Assembly (NCBI GenBank): GCA_937892845.1
Contig: CALBGP010000028.1
Location: 1-64,000, forward strand
DNA length: 64,000 bases
Direction of reading: 5' to 3'
DNA from: an uncultured Eggerthellaceae bacterium
GTDB lineage: Bacteria; Actinomycetota; Coriobacteriia; Coriobacteriales; Eggerthellaceae
The notes beneath the pieces are model-generated. The model worked only from the letters and a program-made list of their open reading frames with translations. It was not told the DNA's origin and did not search any database. Both the position numbers and the translations under genes were made by a program. How positions within the stretch are numbered: position 1 is the stretch's first letter; each line of letters begins with the position of its first letter. Shown in pieces: positions 17,073-26,053 of this stretch.

Positions 17073-17933
17073 ATGGCACAGGAAGTCAAAGCCCCCAAGA
17101 TGTCCGGCGCTCCCGAGTTCGGCAAATGGATCTCTCCCGAGGAATCCGTCGGCCAGCGCCTCAAGGGGAAGAAGATTCTTTTGACCGGCACCACCAAGGG
17201 CGTCGGCAGGGTCACCCAGGAACTGCTGTGCGCGCATGGCGCATTCGTCTGCGGCTCCGGCCGTACCCCGGGTGTGGCTGCCAGCGTGGCCGAGGAGCTG
17301 AAGGCGAAGGGTTACCAGGCGGCCGGCATGGATGTCGACCTTTCCGATTACGAGGCCGTGAAGAAGTGGGTTGAGGAGTGCGCGGAGCTTATGGGCGGCA
17401 TCGACGTCGTCATCAACAACGCCTCCCATCCCGGCATGGCCCCCTTCGGCGAGATGACTCCGGAGATTTGGAACTACGGTATCAAAAACGAGCTCGACCT
17501 CGTCTACAACGTCTGCAATTGCGCATGGCCGTATCTGCAGAAGGCGAACGGGGCTTCCATCGTGATCACGTCTTCCACCTGCGGTCTGCAGGGCTCCAAT
17601 TCCCCTCAGGCCTGCCATGCCGCAGCCAAGGGCGCATGCCTGGCCATGGCGCGCCAGCTCGCCGCTGAGGGCGGCCCCTTCGGCATCCGCTGCAACTCCG
17701 TGACTCCCGGTCTGGTTTGGACTGAGGCTATGTCCAACATTCCCAAGGAGATGGCAAGCGGCCTGATCGCTGCCCAAACCACCCAGCGCGCAATCGATCC
17801 CATCGATATCGCTTATGCGTACCTGTTCCTGGCATCCGATGAATCCCGCCAGATCACCGCTACCAACCTCGCCGTCGACGGCGGTTGCGCCGGTGCTGTG
17901 ACCGGCGGCATGCAGGGGGAAATCGAGGCCTAG
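17073..17933 (+). CDS. ddr: Dihydrodaidzein reductase (SDR family)
   Basis: 286 aa short-chain dehydrogenase that reduces the C4 ketone of dihydrodaidzein to tetrahydrodaidzein with NAD(P)H. The Rossmann TGTTKGVGR and the NNAS motif are intact. The catalytic YxxxK motif is altered: Lys186 is kept but the Tyr position is His182 (CHAAAK), with serines at 167-168. The same residue is, as I recall, present in described DHDR proteins, so this is an enzyme-family trait and not a local mutation. An N-terminal extension of about 30 residues (FGKWISPEESVGQRL) precedes the first strand. ATG 17073 is chosen over upstream starts because AGAAAGGA precedes it. Confidence 0.94.
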   Translation: MAQEVKAPKMSGAPEFGKWISPEESVGQRLKGKKILLTGTTKGVGRVTQELLCAHGAFVCGSGRTPGVAASVAEELKAKGYQAAGMDVDLSDYEAVKKWVEECAELMGGIDVVINNASHPGMAPFGEMTPEIWNYGIKNELDLVYNVCNCAWPYLQKANGASIVITSSTCGLQGSNSPQACHAAAKGACLAMARQLAAEGGPFGIRCNSVTPGLVWTEAMSNIPKEMASGLIAAQTTQRAIDPIDIAYAYLFLASDESRQITATNLAVDGGCAGAVTGGMQGEIEA

Positions 17934-17962
17934 CCTTTTGGCTCCTGTTGGCTCTATCCGGG

Positions 17963-17985
17963 GAGGGGGCGGAAAACGCCCCCTC
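17963..17985 (+). other. Intergenic stem-loop after ddr
   Basis: GAGGGGGCG (17963-17971) and CGCCCCCTC (17977-17985) form a 9-bp G/C hairpin with a GAAAA loop and no T-run. Confidence 0.6.
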
Positions 17986-18058
17986 GCCCATGTTCCCAGT
18001 CGCCTGCCGCGCTTTTCAGGCCTCTGGATAATGGAAAGCAATCGACCGAGGAGTGGAA

Positions 18059-18559
18059 ATGAGCAAATTCAAGGGCCCCCAGGGCTTCGGCAATTGGATG
18101 AACATCCTGATGAACCTTGCTATCGGCTTCGTCATTACGATGGCCATCAACATTGCGGTATGCATGCAGGTCGGTATGAACATCATCACCCCCGGCGCTG
18201 TAATTGGGAGCTGTGTTTCCAGTTTTATGATCGGCTACACCGTAGGTACTCTCGGTGACCCCATGAGCTGGGCTCTCAAACTCGCAGGCGCCATCAAGGC
18301 CAACGGTTTCGTCACCTGGATCATCCAGGCGATCGTTCTCGGAACGTATTTCGGCATGCTGATCCTGTGCGGAAACATGATCATCAACAATCTTCCTGAT
18401 GGGATGGGCGCCTTCATCGGCGGCTTCACCGCCTGGGCGGGCTTCGTCGAAGTGAGCGCAGTCATCTCCTGCTTCGTCCTCATCAAGCCCTTCATGGCGC
18501 TTTCCGCCGTGCTGTCCGGCTTCAATCCCGCAAAGAGCGCTGCCGAGGACCAGTGCTAG
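18059..18559 (+). CDS. Small integral membrane protein of the equol cluster, function unknown
   Basis: 166 aa with four hydrophobic segments (about 18-40, 45-65, 82-107 and 117-145), a cytoplasmic-looking positive N-terminus and no signal peptide. I do not recognise a family; it weakly recalls two-helix repeat proteins of the DUF2798 kind, as if duplicated. It lies between ddr and dzr, so roles in uptake of isoflavones, export of equol or anchoring of the reductases are conceivable, but none is shown by the sequence. ATG 18059 follows GAGGAG. Confidence 0.75.
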   Translation: MSKFKGPQGFGNWMNILMNLAIGFVITMAINIAVCMQVGMNIITPGAVIGSCVSSFMIGYTVGTLGDPMSWALKLAGAIKANGFVTWIIQAIVLGTYFGMLILCGNMIINNLPDGMGAFIGGFTAWAGFVEVSAVISCFVLIKPFMALSAVLSGFNPAKSAAEDQC

Positions 18560-18628
18560 ACATTTCAGTCCCTCCCTATGCGGCTCTTCTGAAACAGTGA
18601 AACTTCAATCCGATCATTTGGAGAACCC

Positions 18629-20563
18629 ATGGTGAACAAGTTTTTCCCCAAGCTCTTCGAGCGCGGCTACATCGGCAATCTCGAAGTTGAGAACCGTTCC
18701 ATCCGCATGCCGATGGGCACCGAGCTCGGCAATCCGGACGGATCTCCCAGCTGGGCTTCTTTGAAGGCCTACGCTGAAGCCGGAGACGGCGGCACGGGCA
18801 TCGTGTTCATGGATAACGCCGGCGTCACCCAATTCCATCATGTCGGCCTCTCTCTGGCCAGCGACAACTACATCGGCCCCATGTCCCTGCTGGCGAAGAC
18901 CCTCAAGCAGCACGGTGTCATTCCCGGTTTGCAGATCGTCCATCCGGGCCGCGACGCCGCCTTCGTTCGCGGCGATGACCTGATCTCCTCCTCGCGCATC
19001 ATGTGGGAGCCCTGGTATGAGAACGGCGGCGGTGTTCCCCGCGAACTCACCATTGAAGAGATCCACGAATACGTCGAGTACTTCGGCGACTGCGCCGTGC
19101 GTGCGCAAAGCGCCGGTTTCGAAATCGTTGATATCCATGCTGCCTGCGGCGTGCTCCTCAGCAATTTCCTGTCTCCGCTGAACAACGTTCGCAACGACAT
19201 GTACGGCGGCAGCCTGCACAACCGGGCGCGCTTCCTGATCGAAGTCATCCGCAACATCAAGAAGAAGTGCCCCATGATGCCCCTTTCCGTCCGTCTTTCC
19301 GGCATCGATTTCGAACCTGGCGGAATCACCGTGGAGGAGACCTGCGAAGTTGCGAAGATGTGCGAAGCCGCAGGCGCGGACGCCATCAGCATCACCTGGG
19401 GCTCCCATGCGGAGGTCGTGAATGCTGCGGGTCTGCTCTCCAAGCATGGCGCGAACCATGTCGAGGCGGCGAAGATGATCAAGGACGCTGTCTCCATCCC
19501 CACCATGCTGTGCGGCGGCATCTTCACCCCTGAAATCGGGGAGAAGCTGCTCGAGGACGGAATCTGCGATTTCGTCGGCATCGGCAAGCCCGCTCTGGCT
19601 GATCCCATGTGGGCCAAGAAGGCGCGTGAAGGCCACTCGGAGGACATCAGGCCCTGCATCAGCTGCGGCGTCGGCTGCCATGACCGCGGCATGCTTTCCG
19701 GCGGCATGGTCCAGTGCGCCGTCAACGCTTCCCTGTACAAGTTCGACGAGCCTGTCTACCCCCAGGCGGAGCAGCCCAAGAAGGTCATCGTCATCGGAGC
19801 GGGTCCTGGCGGCTGCGAAGCGGCCATAACCGCGAAGAAGTGCGGTCATGATGTCGTTGTCTATGAGAAGCGCCAGATCGGCGGTGTCCTCAAAGAGGCA
19901 ACCGTCTCCGATAGCAAACAGGATCTGGGTCGCCTGATCACGTATTACGAGACCCAGCTCAAGAAGGAAGGCATCGAGGTCGTCTACGAGGAGGCAACCG
20001 CCGACACCGTCGTCAAGGGAGGATACGACGTGGCCATCGTCGCTTGCGGTGCGACCGTCCGCGATCTTCGCCTCGAAGGGCAGGACCATCCTTCTGTCGT
20101 GTATGCGATGGATCTGCTCGATGGCGGCTGCGAGACGGATGCCGACAAAGTCGTTGTCGTCGGCGGCGGCATCGTGGGCGCAGAGGTCGCCTTGGTTCTT
20201 GCCGAGGAGCGGGGCAAGGATGTCATCATCACCACCCGTTCTCCCGAGTTCTTCGTCCCCGGCGTCATGGGCATCGCCTATATGGTGCGCCTGCAGATGG
20301 CCGGCGTGAAGGTCCGGACTTCCACCCAGCTTGTCGCCGTCAAGGACGGAAAACCCGTGTTCGCCGGTCCGCGCGGCGTTGAGACCATGGATGTCGATCA
20401 GACCGTCATCTCCTCCGGCTTCCTCCCTGCGTTCAACCAGGTCCGCGAGCAGATCGAGGCTGAAAGCGATGAAGTCAGGGTCATCGGCGTCGGCGATTGC
20501 AAGGCGCCCCGCATGGTCATGGATGCTGTCCACGAAGCCTATATCGCAGGTATCAACCTGTAG
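18629..20563 (+). CDS. dzr: Daidzein reductase
   Basis: 644 aa iron-sulfur flavoenzyme of the 2,4-dienoyl-CoA reductase/BaiCD/old yellow enzyme family. It reduces the C2-C3 double bond of daidzein to dihydrodaidzein with NAD(P)H. Domain order: FMN-binding TIM barrel (1 to about 340, HPGRDAAF and YGGSLHNRARF), a [4Fe-4S] site with C343, C346, C350 and C362, then an FAD domain (VIGAGPGGCEAA) and NAD(P)H domain (VVVGGGIVGAEVA). The length equals that of described DZNR proteins as I recall them, and the sequence is recognisably the same protein. Cytoplasmic. It follows the small membrane protein after 69 nt. Confidence 0.95.
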   Translation: MVNKFFPKLFERGYIGNLEVENRSIRMPMGTELGNPDGSPSWASLKAYAEAGDGGTGIVFMDNAGVTQFHHVGLSLASDNYIGPMSLLAKTLKQHGVIPGLQIVHPGRDAAFVRGDDLISSSRIMWEPWYENGGGVPRELTIEEIHEYVEYFGDCAVRAQSAGFEIVDIHAACGVLLSNFLSPLNNVRNDMYGGSLHNRARFLIEVIRNIKKKCPMMPLSVRLSGIDFEPGGITVEETCEVAKMCEAAGADAISITWGSHAEVVNAAGLLSKHGANHVEAAKMIKDAVSIPTMLCGGIFTPEIGEKLLEDGICDFVGIGKPALADPMWAKKAREGHSEDIRPCISCGVGCHDRGMLSGGMVQCAVNASLYKFDEPVYPQAEQPKKVIVIGAGPGGCEAAITAKKCGHDVVVYEKRQIGGVLKEATVSDSKQDLGRLITYYETQLKKEGIEVVYEEATADTVVKGGYDVAIVACGATVRDLRLEGQDHPSVVYAMDLLDGGCETDADKVVVVGGGIVGAEVALVLAEERGKDVIITTRSPEFFVPGVMGIAYMVRLQMAGVKVRTSTQLVAVKDGKPVFAGPRGVETMDVDQTVISSGFLPAFNQVREQIEAESDEVRVIGVGDCKAPRMVMDAVHEAYIAGINL

Positions 20564-20575
20564 ATGCATCTACGG

Positions 20576-20612
20576 TCGCCCGCAGGCGGAAGAAAACCTC
20601 GCCGGCGGGCGA
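20576..20612 (+). other. Intergenic stem-loop after dzr
   Basis: TCGCCCGC (20576-20583) pairs with GCGGGCGA (20605-20612), with an inner GGCG/CGCC pairing. There is no T-run. It marks the border between the reductase genes and the electron-supply genes in a 185-nt gap. Confidence 0.6.
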
Positions 20613-20748
20613 TTCCGAAGAGGGGAGCGGAAGGCGTCTGGGCAAACGCCCCGGCGTTCATTCGTCCATGCGTCGAGCGCGCCTTCACGTGGCCGAGCTG
20701 ATGCGTTTCGTTCTCAACCCCTGGCGGGGCGATTTGATTGGAGGAATG

Positions 20749-22062
20749 ATGGAGGAACGTGATTTCGACATCATCGTCGTGGGCTGCGGCTGTGCTGGTG
20801 CCATTGCCGCCTATGTTGCGGCGAAGAAAGGGAAGAGCGTCCTTGTCGTCGAGCGCGGCGAGTATGCCGGCGCGAAGAACATGAGCGGCGGTCGAATCTA
20901 TGCGCATTCCCTCAAGAGCGTTTTCGATGAGTATGCCGATGGCTCCATTGCCTGGGAGGATATCCCCTTCGAGCGCAAAATCACCCATGAGCGCATTGCA
21001 GTCATGGATGCGGACGGGAATCTGACCTTGGATTTCACCAGTTCGGAACTCGGCGCCGAAGGCTGCGATAGCTATTCGGTCCTCCGCGGCGAATTCGACC
21101 AGTGGCTCATGGGCCTGTGCGAGGAGGCCGGCTGCGAGATCATTGCCGGCATCGCCGTAGAGGAGCTGCTCAAGGACGAGTCCGGAAGCGTCATCGGCAT
21201 CCGCGCCGGCGAGGATGAGATCACTGCCTACGTCACCATCGTCGCGGAAGGTTGCAACAGCCTCTTGACCGAGCGCTGCCTGGGTGCTGAGCGCCCCAAG
21301 GCCAATGAGATGGCGGTGGGCATCAAGGAGGTCTTCGAGCTTTCTCCGGAGGCTATCGAGTCGCGATTCCTGTGCAAGGAAGGCGAGGGCGCCGCAATGC
21401 TTTTCGTGGGCGATTGCACCCACGGTGTCGTGGGCGGCGGTTTCCTCTACACCAACAAGGAGTCTGTCAGCATGGGCCTCGTTGCCACCATCGGGGAGCT
21501 CAGCAAGGCCGATACCACCATCTGCCAGGCCATGGAGGATTTCAAGAACCATCCTGCCGTCGCACCCATCATCCGCGGCGCGAAGGTGGTCGAACACTCC
21601 GGCCACATGGTCTCCGAGGGCGGTTACAACATGATTCCCAGGCTCGTGCACAACGGCGCACTCGTCGCAGGCGATGCGGCGATGCTGTGCATGAATCTGG
21701 GGTACATGGTCCGCGGCATGGACCTTGCCGTCGCAAGCGGCAGGTTCGCCGCAGAGGCCGCATGCGATGCCATAGATGGGCAGGATGTCACCGAATCGGG
21801 CCTTGCTTCCTATGAGGTCAAGATGAAGGATTCCTTCGTCATCAAAGACCTGAAGGCCTTCAAGGACTGGCCTTGCACCATGGAGCACTGGGACCGCCTT
21901 TTCACCGAGTACCCCAAGATGGTCAAAGAGATTTTCAACGCGATGTTCGTGGTCGACGGCGTCCCCGCCCGTCCTTTGCGCAAACGCATCATGCCCATAG
22001 TCAAGCAGCGCGGAATCTTCAAGCTGCTGAAGGAAGTCAAGGGAGCTCTGATGTCTCTGTGA
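20749..22062 (+). CDS. fixC: FixC-type ETF:quinone oxidoreductase-like flavoprotein
   Basis: 437 aa FAD protein of the FixC/ETF-QO family. The dinucleotide motif is IIVVGCGCAGAIAAYVAAK. A second FAD contact reads LVAGDAAMLCMN, and a membrane-associated region follows (MVRGMDLAV). FixC accepts electrons from ETF and passes them to FixX and to quinone or ferredoxin. The start is ATG 20749, with GGAGGA close upstream; ATG 20746 is equally in frame. Coupled to fixX by a 4-nt overlap. With etfBA at 13.7-15.4 kb it completes a FixABCX-like set. Confidence 0.88.
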   Translation: MEERDFDIIVVGCGCAGAIAAYVAAKKGKSVLVVERGEYAGAKNMSGGRIYAHSLKSVFDEYADGSIAWEDIPFERKITHERIAVMDADGNLTLDFTSSELGAEGCDSYSVLRGEFDQWLMGLCEEAGCEIIAGIAVEELLKDESGSVIGIRAGEDEITAYVTIVAEGCNSLLTERCLGAERPKANEMAVGIKEVFELSPEAIESRFLCKEGEGAAMLFVGDCTHGVVGGGFLYTNKESVSMGLVATIGELSKADTTICQAMEDFKNHPAVAPIIRGAKVVEHSGHMVSEGGYNMIPRLVHNGALVAGDAAMLCMNLGYMVRGMDLAVASGRFAAEAACDAIDGQDVTESGLASYEVKMKDSFVIKDLKAFKDWPCTMEHWDRLFTEYPKMVKEIFNAMFVVDGVPARPLRKRIMPIVKQRGIFKLLKEVKGALMSL

Positions 22063-22364
22063 ACCCTGATATCACCGTCAACGTTGGCGAGTACATCGCC
22101 TTCAACAAATACAACGTGGATGAGGAAAACGTCCATATCGGCTTCGTGAACGAGGACTTGGAGCAGCTCGATGATGCGGAGTTCGGCAAGCTCATCCGCG
22201 TGTGCCCCGCAGCTCTTTACAGGGTCGATCCCGAGGGGCGCAGGTCCTTCGACTATGCGGGCTGCCTTGAATGCGGAACGTGCCGCATCGCATGCGAGGG
22301 CACGATCCTCAGCAAATGGGAGAACCCCCGGCCTTCCATGGGCGTCATGTACCGATTCGGATAA
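22059..22364 (+). CDS. fixX: FixX-type ferredoxin
   Basis: 101 aa ferredoxin-like protein. The cysteine pattern CP...CLECGTCRIAC near the C-terminus is that of FixX. It begins at GTG 22059, overlapping the fixC stop, and partners FixC in electron transfer from the ETF. ATG starts are lacking at the right place, which favours the coupled GTG. Confidence 0.85.
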   Translation: MNPDITVNVGEYIAFNKYNVDEENVHIGFVNEDLEQLDDAEFGKLIRVCPAALYRVDPEGRRSFDYAGCLECGTCRIACEGTILSKWENPRPSMGVMYRFG

Positions 22365-22383
22365 AGAAGGAGGTGAAAGTTCC

Positions 22384-24216
22384 ATGATCAAGATCAACGA
22401 TCGTTCTAAGGCGGATGCCATGATAGGGGAGCTCTCCGAGGCGTACGCGCGCCGCGTGGAGGCAATGCCTCCGGGTACCTGCCCCATAGCCGTGCAGATC
22501 GGCCTTTTGGAAACCTGCGCAGCCCAGACCTGCGGAAAGTGCACTCCTTGCCGGGAGGGTATCCCCCGCATCAAGGAGCTTCTGGAGGAAGTCGTCTCGT
22601 ATCGAGCCGATGAGGGCACCATCGAGGAGATTGCGAAACGGGCCCGTCTTTTGAGGGATTCCGCGGATTGCGCCATAGGCTATGACGCGGGCGATCAGGT
22701 CCTCAAGGGCCTGGAAGCCTTCCAGCTCGAGTACAGATGCCATTTGGAGCTGGGAATCTGCGACGCCGATACCCGGCAGAGCGTCCCTTGCGTCACCGAG
22801 TGCCCTGCGCACGTCAATGTGCCCGCTTATATCTCTTTGGTCCAAGAGGGCGACTGCGCAAGTGCGATAAAGATGATCCGCAAGGATAATCCGTTCCCTA
22901 CGGCATGCGCATTGGTCTGCGAGCATCCGTGCGAGGCCCATTGCCGCCGCACCATCATCGATGCTCCTCTCAATATCCGCGGCATAAAGAAGTTTGCGGT
23001 CGACAATGTGGCAGCCGATACCGTTGAGACCCCTGCCGCCGCCGAGTCTACCGGCAAACGCATCGCCGTCATCGGCGGCGGTCCGTCTGGCATGACATGC
23101 GCCTACTACCTGGCCCTTATGGGCCATGGGGTTGAGGTCTTCGAGGGCCGCAAGCAGCTCGGCGGCATGATGCGCTACGGCATTCCCGCCTATCGATTCC
23201 CCCGTGAACGGCTCGATGAGGATATCCGTGCCATTTTGGGCGCTGGCGATATCCAGGTCAGCTACGGGCACAAGGTCGATGCGGCGGAGATGGAACGCAT
23301 AGTCGCCGAATTCGATGCCGTCTATGTGGCTATAGGTGCGCAGGGCGGAAAGACCCTCAAAATCGACGGCGCAGAGAATGAGGGCGTCATGTCCGCCGTG
23401 GCGCTGCTCGAGAAGATCGGTGATGGCATCCATCCGGACTTCACCGGCAAGAAGGTTGTCGTCATCGGAGGCGGCAATGTCGCCATGGATTGCGCCCGCA
23501 CCTCCGTGCGTGCCGGTGCGGATTCCGTCACCATCGTCTATCGTCGCAGGCTCGAGGATATGACCGCGCTGCCCGAGGAGGTTGAATCGGCGATCGCCGA
23601 GGGCGTTGAGATGCTGACGCTTCAGGCTCCTGTCCGAATCGAAGCCGACGCAGAGGGAAAGGCTGACGCGTTGGTGGTGCAGCCTCAGCGCATCGGCCCC
23701 GTCAGGCGCGGCCGCCCGGCTCCCGTTGCGGCCGATAAGCCCGAACAGCGCATTGAGGCGGATGTCATCCTTATCGCCGTTGGCCAGGATGTCGTCAGCG
23801 CACCCTTTGAGGAATTCGGCATGCCTGCAGAGAAAGCCTGCTTCGTAGCGGATGAATTCCTGCGCTCCAAGGGCCATGGCGGCATTTTCGTCGGCGGAGA
23901 CTGCCAAACCGGACCCAAAACCGTGGTCATGGCCATCGGTGCCGGCAAGACTGCCGCCCGTAACATCGATGAGTTCCTCGGCTTCCACCATGAGCTCGAG
24001 TGCGCGGTGGCGGTTCCTCCTGCAAGACCCAACGACCGCACCCCTTACGGCAGGGTGAATATCGCCGAGCGTCCCGCAAGGGAGCGCAAGAAGGATTTCG
24101 ACTACGTGGAGCTGCCCATGAGCGCCGAGGAGGCAGCCCAGGAGTGCGGCCGCTGCCTGCGTTGCGACCACTTCGGCGTAGGCGCGCTTAATGGAAAGGG
24201 GCTGGGGCAATGGTAA
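22384..24216 (+). CDS. NuoF C-terminal / GltD-like fusion NAD(P)H oxidoreductase
   Basis: 610 aa. Residues about 30-110 are the iron-sulfur C-terminal domain of NuoF/HydB (CGKCTPCREG plus a later Cys) without the FMN/NADH-binding part. About 130-210 is the two-cluster N-terminal domain of glutamate synthase beta/NfnB type (CVTECPAHVNVPAY, CEHPCEAHCRR). From 220 on it has FAD (VIGGGPSGMTCAYYLA) and NAD(P)H (VVIGGGNVAMDCART) domains, ending with a CGRCLRC motif. It overlaps the hydrogenase gene by 7 nt, so it is most likely the hydrogenase's diaphorase partner, linking H2 or ferredoxin to NADP(H). It is not glutamate synthase: no large subunit is nearby. Confidence 0.85.
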   Translation: MIKINDRSKADAMIGELSEAYARRVEAMPPGTCPIAVQIGLLETCAAQTCGKCTPCREGIPRIKELLEEVVSYRADEGTIEEIAKRARLLRDSADCAIGYDAGDQVLKGLEAFQLEYRCHLELGICDADTRQSVPCVTECPAHVNVPAYISLVQEGDCASAIKMIRKDNPFPTACALVCEHPCEAHCRRTIIDAPLNIRGIKKFAVDNVAADTVETPAAAESTGKRIAVIGGGPSGMTCAYYLALMGHGVEVFEGRKQLGGMMRYGIPAYRFPRERLDEDIRAILGAGDIQVSYGHKVDAAEMERIVAEFDAVYVAIGAQGGKTLKIDGAENEGVMSAVALLEKIGDGIHPDFTGKKVVVIGGGNVAMDCARTSVRAGADSVTIVYRRRLEDMTALPEEVESAIAEGVEMLTLQAPVRIEADAEGKADALVVQPQRIGPVRRGRPAPVAADKPEQRIEADVILIAVGQDVVSAPFEEFGMPAEKACFVADEFLRSKGHGGIFVGGDCQTGPKTVVMAIGAGKTAARNIDEFLGFHHELECAVAVPPARPNDRTPYGRVNIAERPARERKKDFDYVELPMSAEEAAQECGRCLRCDHFGVGALNGKGLGQW

Positions 24217-25928
24217 ATCTCAGCATTGACGGACGTGAGACGAGCGTTGCCGAGGGGACTACCATCCTCGAGGCGGCCGAGGGTCTGGGTATCCATATCC
24301 CCACGCTGTGCGCTCTCAAGGACCTCAACATCATCGGCTCCTGCCGCGTGTGCCTGGTCCAGGTGGATGGCGAGAGCGCTCCTTGCGCTGCCTGCAGCAC
24401 CCCCGTTCGCGAGGGGATGCAGGTGAGGACCGGCGATCCCCGGGTTGTTGCCATGCGCCGCGCTAATGTCGAAGCCCTGCTTGATTCCCATCGGTCCGAG
24501 TGCACCTCGTGCGTGCGTGCGGACACCTGCGCCCTGCGTGAAATCGCCGCCGACCTCTTCGTCGGCGAAAGCGGCTGCGAAGCTCCCCAGCGGGGCATTT
24601 GGAATGAGGATTTTCCGCTGATCAGGGATTCCTCGAAGTGCATCAAGTGCATGCGCTGCGTTGCCATCTGCGAGAAGGTGCAGCATTGCGCCGTATGGGA
24701 GCCCGTTGGGTCGGGCGTCCACGCGGACGTCGCCGTCAAGGGGGCTCTTGACATCTCCGACGCGGGATGCGCCCTGTGCGGCCAGTGCATCACGCACTGT
24801 CCCACCGGCGCCCTCAGCGCCAGAAGCGATATCGACCGGGTTCTCGATGCCATTCTCGATCCCGAGGTCATGACTGTGGTTCAGGTGGCTCCCGCCGTCC
24901 GCTCGGCATGGGGGGAAGGTGTCAATCTCAGCCGTGAGGCGGCAACTTCCAAGCGCATGGCCAGCGCCTTGAGGGCCTTGGGCTTCGACCGTGTCTTCGA
25001 TACCGACTTCGCCGCAGACCTTACCATCATGGAAGAGGGCAGCGAGTTCCTCGAGTTCCTCAAAAGCGATAAACCCCGCCCCATGTTCACCTCGTGCTGT
25101 CCTGGCTGGGTGCGCTTCTCCAAGCTGTACCATCCGGAGATCGTCGCGCAGCTTTCCAGTGCGAAATCTCCTCATCAGATGCTGGGTGCGCTCGTCAAGA
25201 ACACTCTCGGCGAGGCCATGGAGGCAGCGGGCAAGAAGAGCATCTTCTGCGTTTCGATCATGCCCTGCGTTGCCAAGAAATACGAGTGCGACGTCCCCGA
25301 GCTGCGCACTGAGGGCGGCCGTGACGTCGATGCCGTGCTCACCGTCCGTGAGTTCGACCGCATGCTCCGTATGTTCTCGGTCGATTGCGCCGCCCTTGAA
25401 GAGACCGACTTCGATAGCCCTCTCGGCCTTTCCACGGGTGCCGGCGTGATCTTCGGCCGCACCGGCGGCGTGATGGAGGCTGCGCTGCGCACCGCCGCTT
25501 TCCTGCTTACCGGCGAGAAGCCCGATTTCGATATCTGCGACTGCACTGCGGCCTCTACGCAGCGCCCCTGGATGGACAAGCAGCTCGAGATCGGCGGCTC
25601 CGTGATCAAAATCGCGGTCGTCAACGGGCTGGGCAATACCGAAAAGCTCCTCAATGCCCTTGCGGCCGGCGAGGTTGCCTATGATTTCGTCGAAGTCATG
25701 GCCTGCCCCGGCGGTTGCGTTGGCGGCGGAGGACAGCCCATCCGATTCAACCATGAGTTCGCGGACGAGCGCGCAACCGTTCTCAACAGGCTCGATGCCG
25801 ACGATGAGCTGCGCATGTCCCATGAGAACCCCGATATACGGAAACTCTACGAGACCTGCCTTGGTCAGCCTCTCTCTCACAAGTCTCATGCCTGGCTGCA
25901 TACGGAGCAGATGGATTGGACCATCTGA
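24210..25928 (+). CDS. hydA: [FeFe]-hydrogenase catalytic subunit
   Basis: 572 aa, the size of the well-known clostridial CpI enzyme. Domain order: [2Fe-2S] ferredoxin-like (C34, C45, C48, C62 region), His-ligated [4Fe-4S] (H94, C98, C101, C107), two [4Fe-4S] clusters (C144-C154 and C187-C197), then the H-cluster domain with all three signatures: TSCCPGW (294-300, proton-channel Cys included), MPCVAKK (from 351) and CPGGCVGGGGQP (C499, C503). It interconverts H2 with protons and electrons. No Tat signal, so it is cytoplasmic. All three maturases follow downstream. Confidence 0.96.
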   Translation: MVNLSIDGRETSVAEGTTILEAAEGLGIHIPTLCALKDLNIIGSCRVCLVQVDGESAPCAACSTPVREGMQVRTGDPRVVAMRRANVEALLDSHRSECTSCVRADTCALREIAADLFVGESGCEAPQRGIWNEDFPLIRDSSKCIKCMRCVAICEKVQHCAVWEPVGSGVHADVAVKGALDISDAGCALCGQCITHCPTGALSARSDIDRVLDAILDPEVMTVVQVAPAVRSAWGEGVNLSREAATSKRMASALRALGFDRVFDTDFAADLTIMEEGSEFLEFLKSDKPRPMFTSCCPGWVRFSKLYHPEIVAQLSSAKSPHQMLGALVKNTLGEAMEAAGKKSIFCVSIMPCVAKKYECDVPELRTEGGRDVDAVLTVREFDRMLRMFSVDCAALEETDFDSPLGLSTGAGVIFGRTGGVMEAALRTAAFLLTGEKPDFDICDCTAASTQRPWMDKQLEIGGSVIKIAVVNGLGNTEKLLNALAAGEVAYDFVEVMACPGGCVGGGGQPIRFNHEFADERATVLNRLDADDELRMSHENPDIRKLYETCLGQPLSHKSHAWLHTEQMDWTI

Positions 25929-25962
25929 CCTATGCGGTCCCGGCTCGGCTTCATGCCGAAAA

Positions 25963-25998
25963 GGGCGGTGCGTCGACCTCCTTGCCGTCGCACCGCCC
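25963..25998 (+). other. Intergenic stem-loop after hydA
   Basis: GGGCGGTGCG (25963-25972) pairs perfectly with CGCACCGCCC (25989-25998), a 10-bp stem with a 16-nt loop and no T-run. It lies in the 125-nt gap before the NAD kinase gene. Confidence 0.6.
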
Positions 25999-26053
25999 CG
26001 TGAGACTGCCTTGCTTGCCGTGTTGTCGTTAGTCGAGCCTGGAAGGTATCGAA

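Noticed and set aside
18629..20563. Bile-acid BaiCD or fatty-acid 2,4-dienoyl-CoA reductase
   Set aside because: Same superfamily, but length, sequence and neighbours ddr and tdr fit daidzein reductase; no other bai genes are present.
22384..24216. Glutamate synthase small subunit
   Set aside because: GltD-like domains are present, but the NuoF-type domain, the lack of a large subunit and overlap with hydA argue for a hydrogenase partner.
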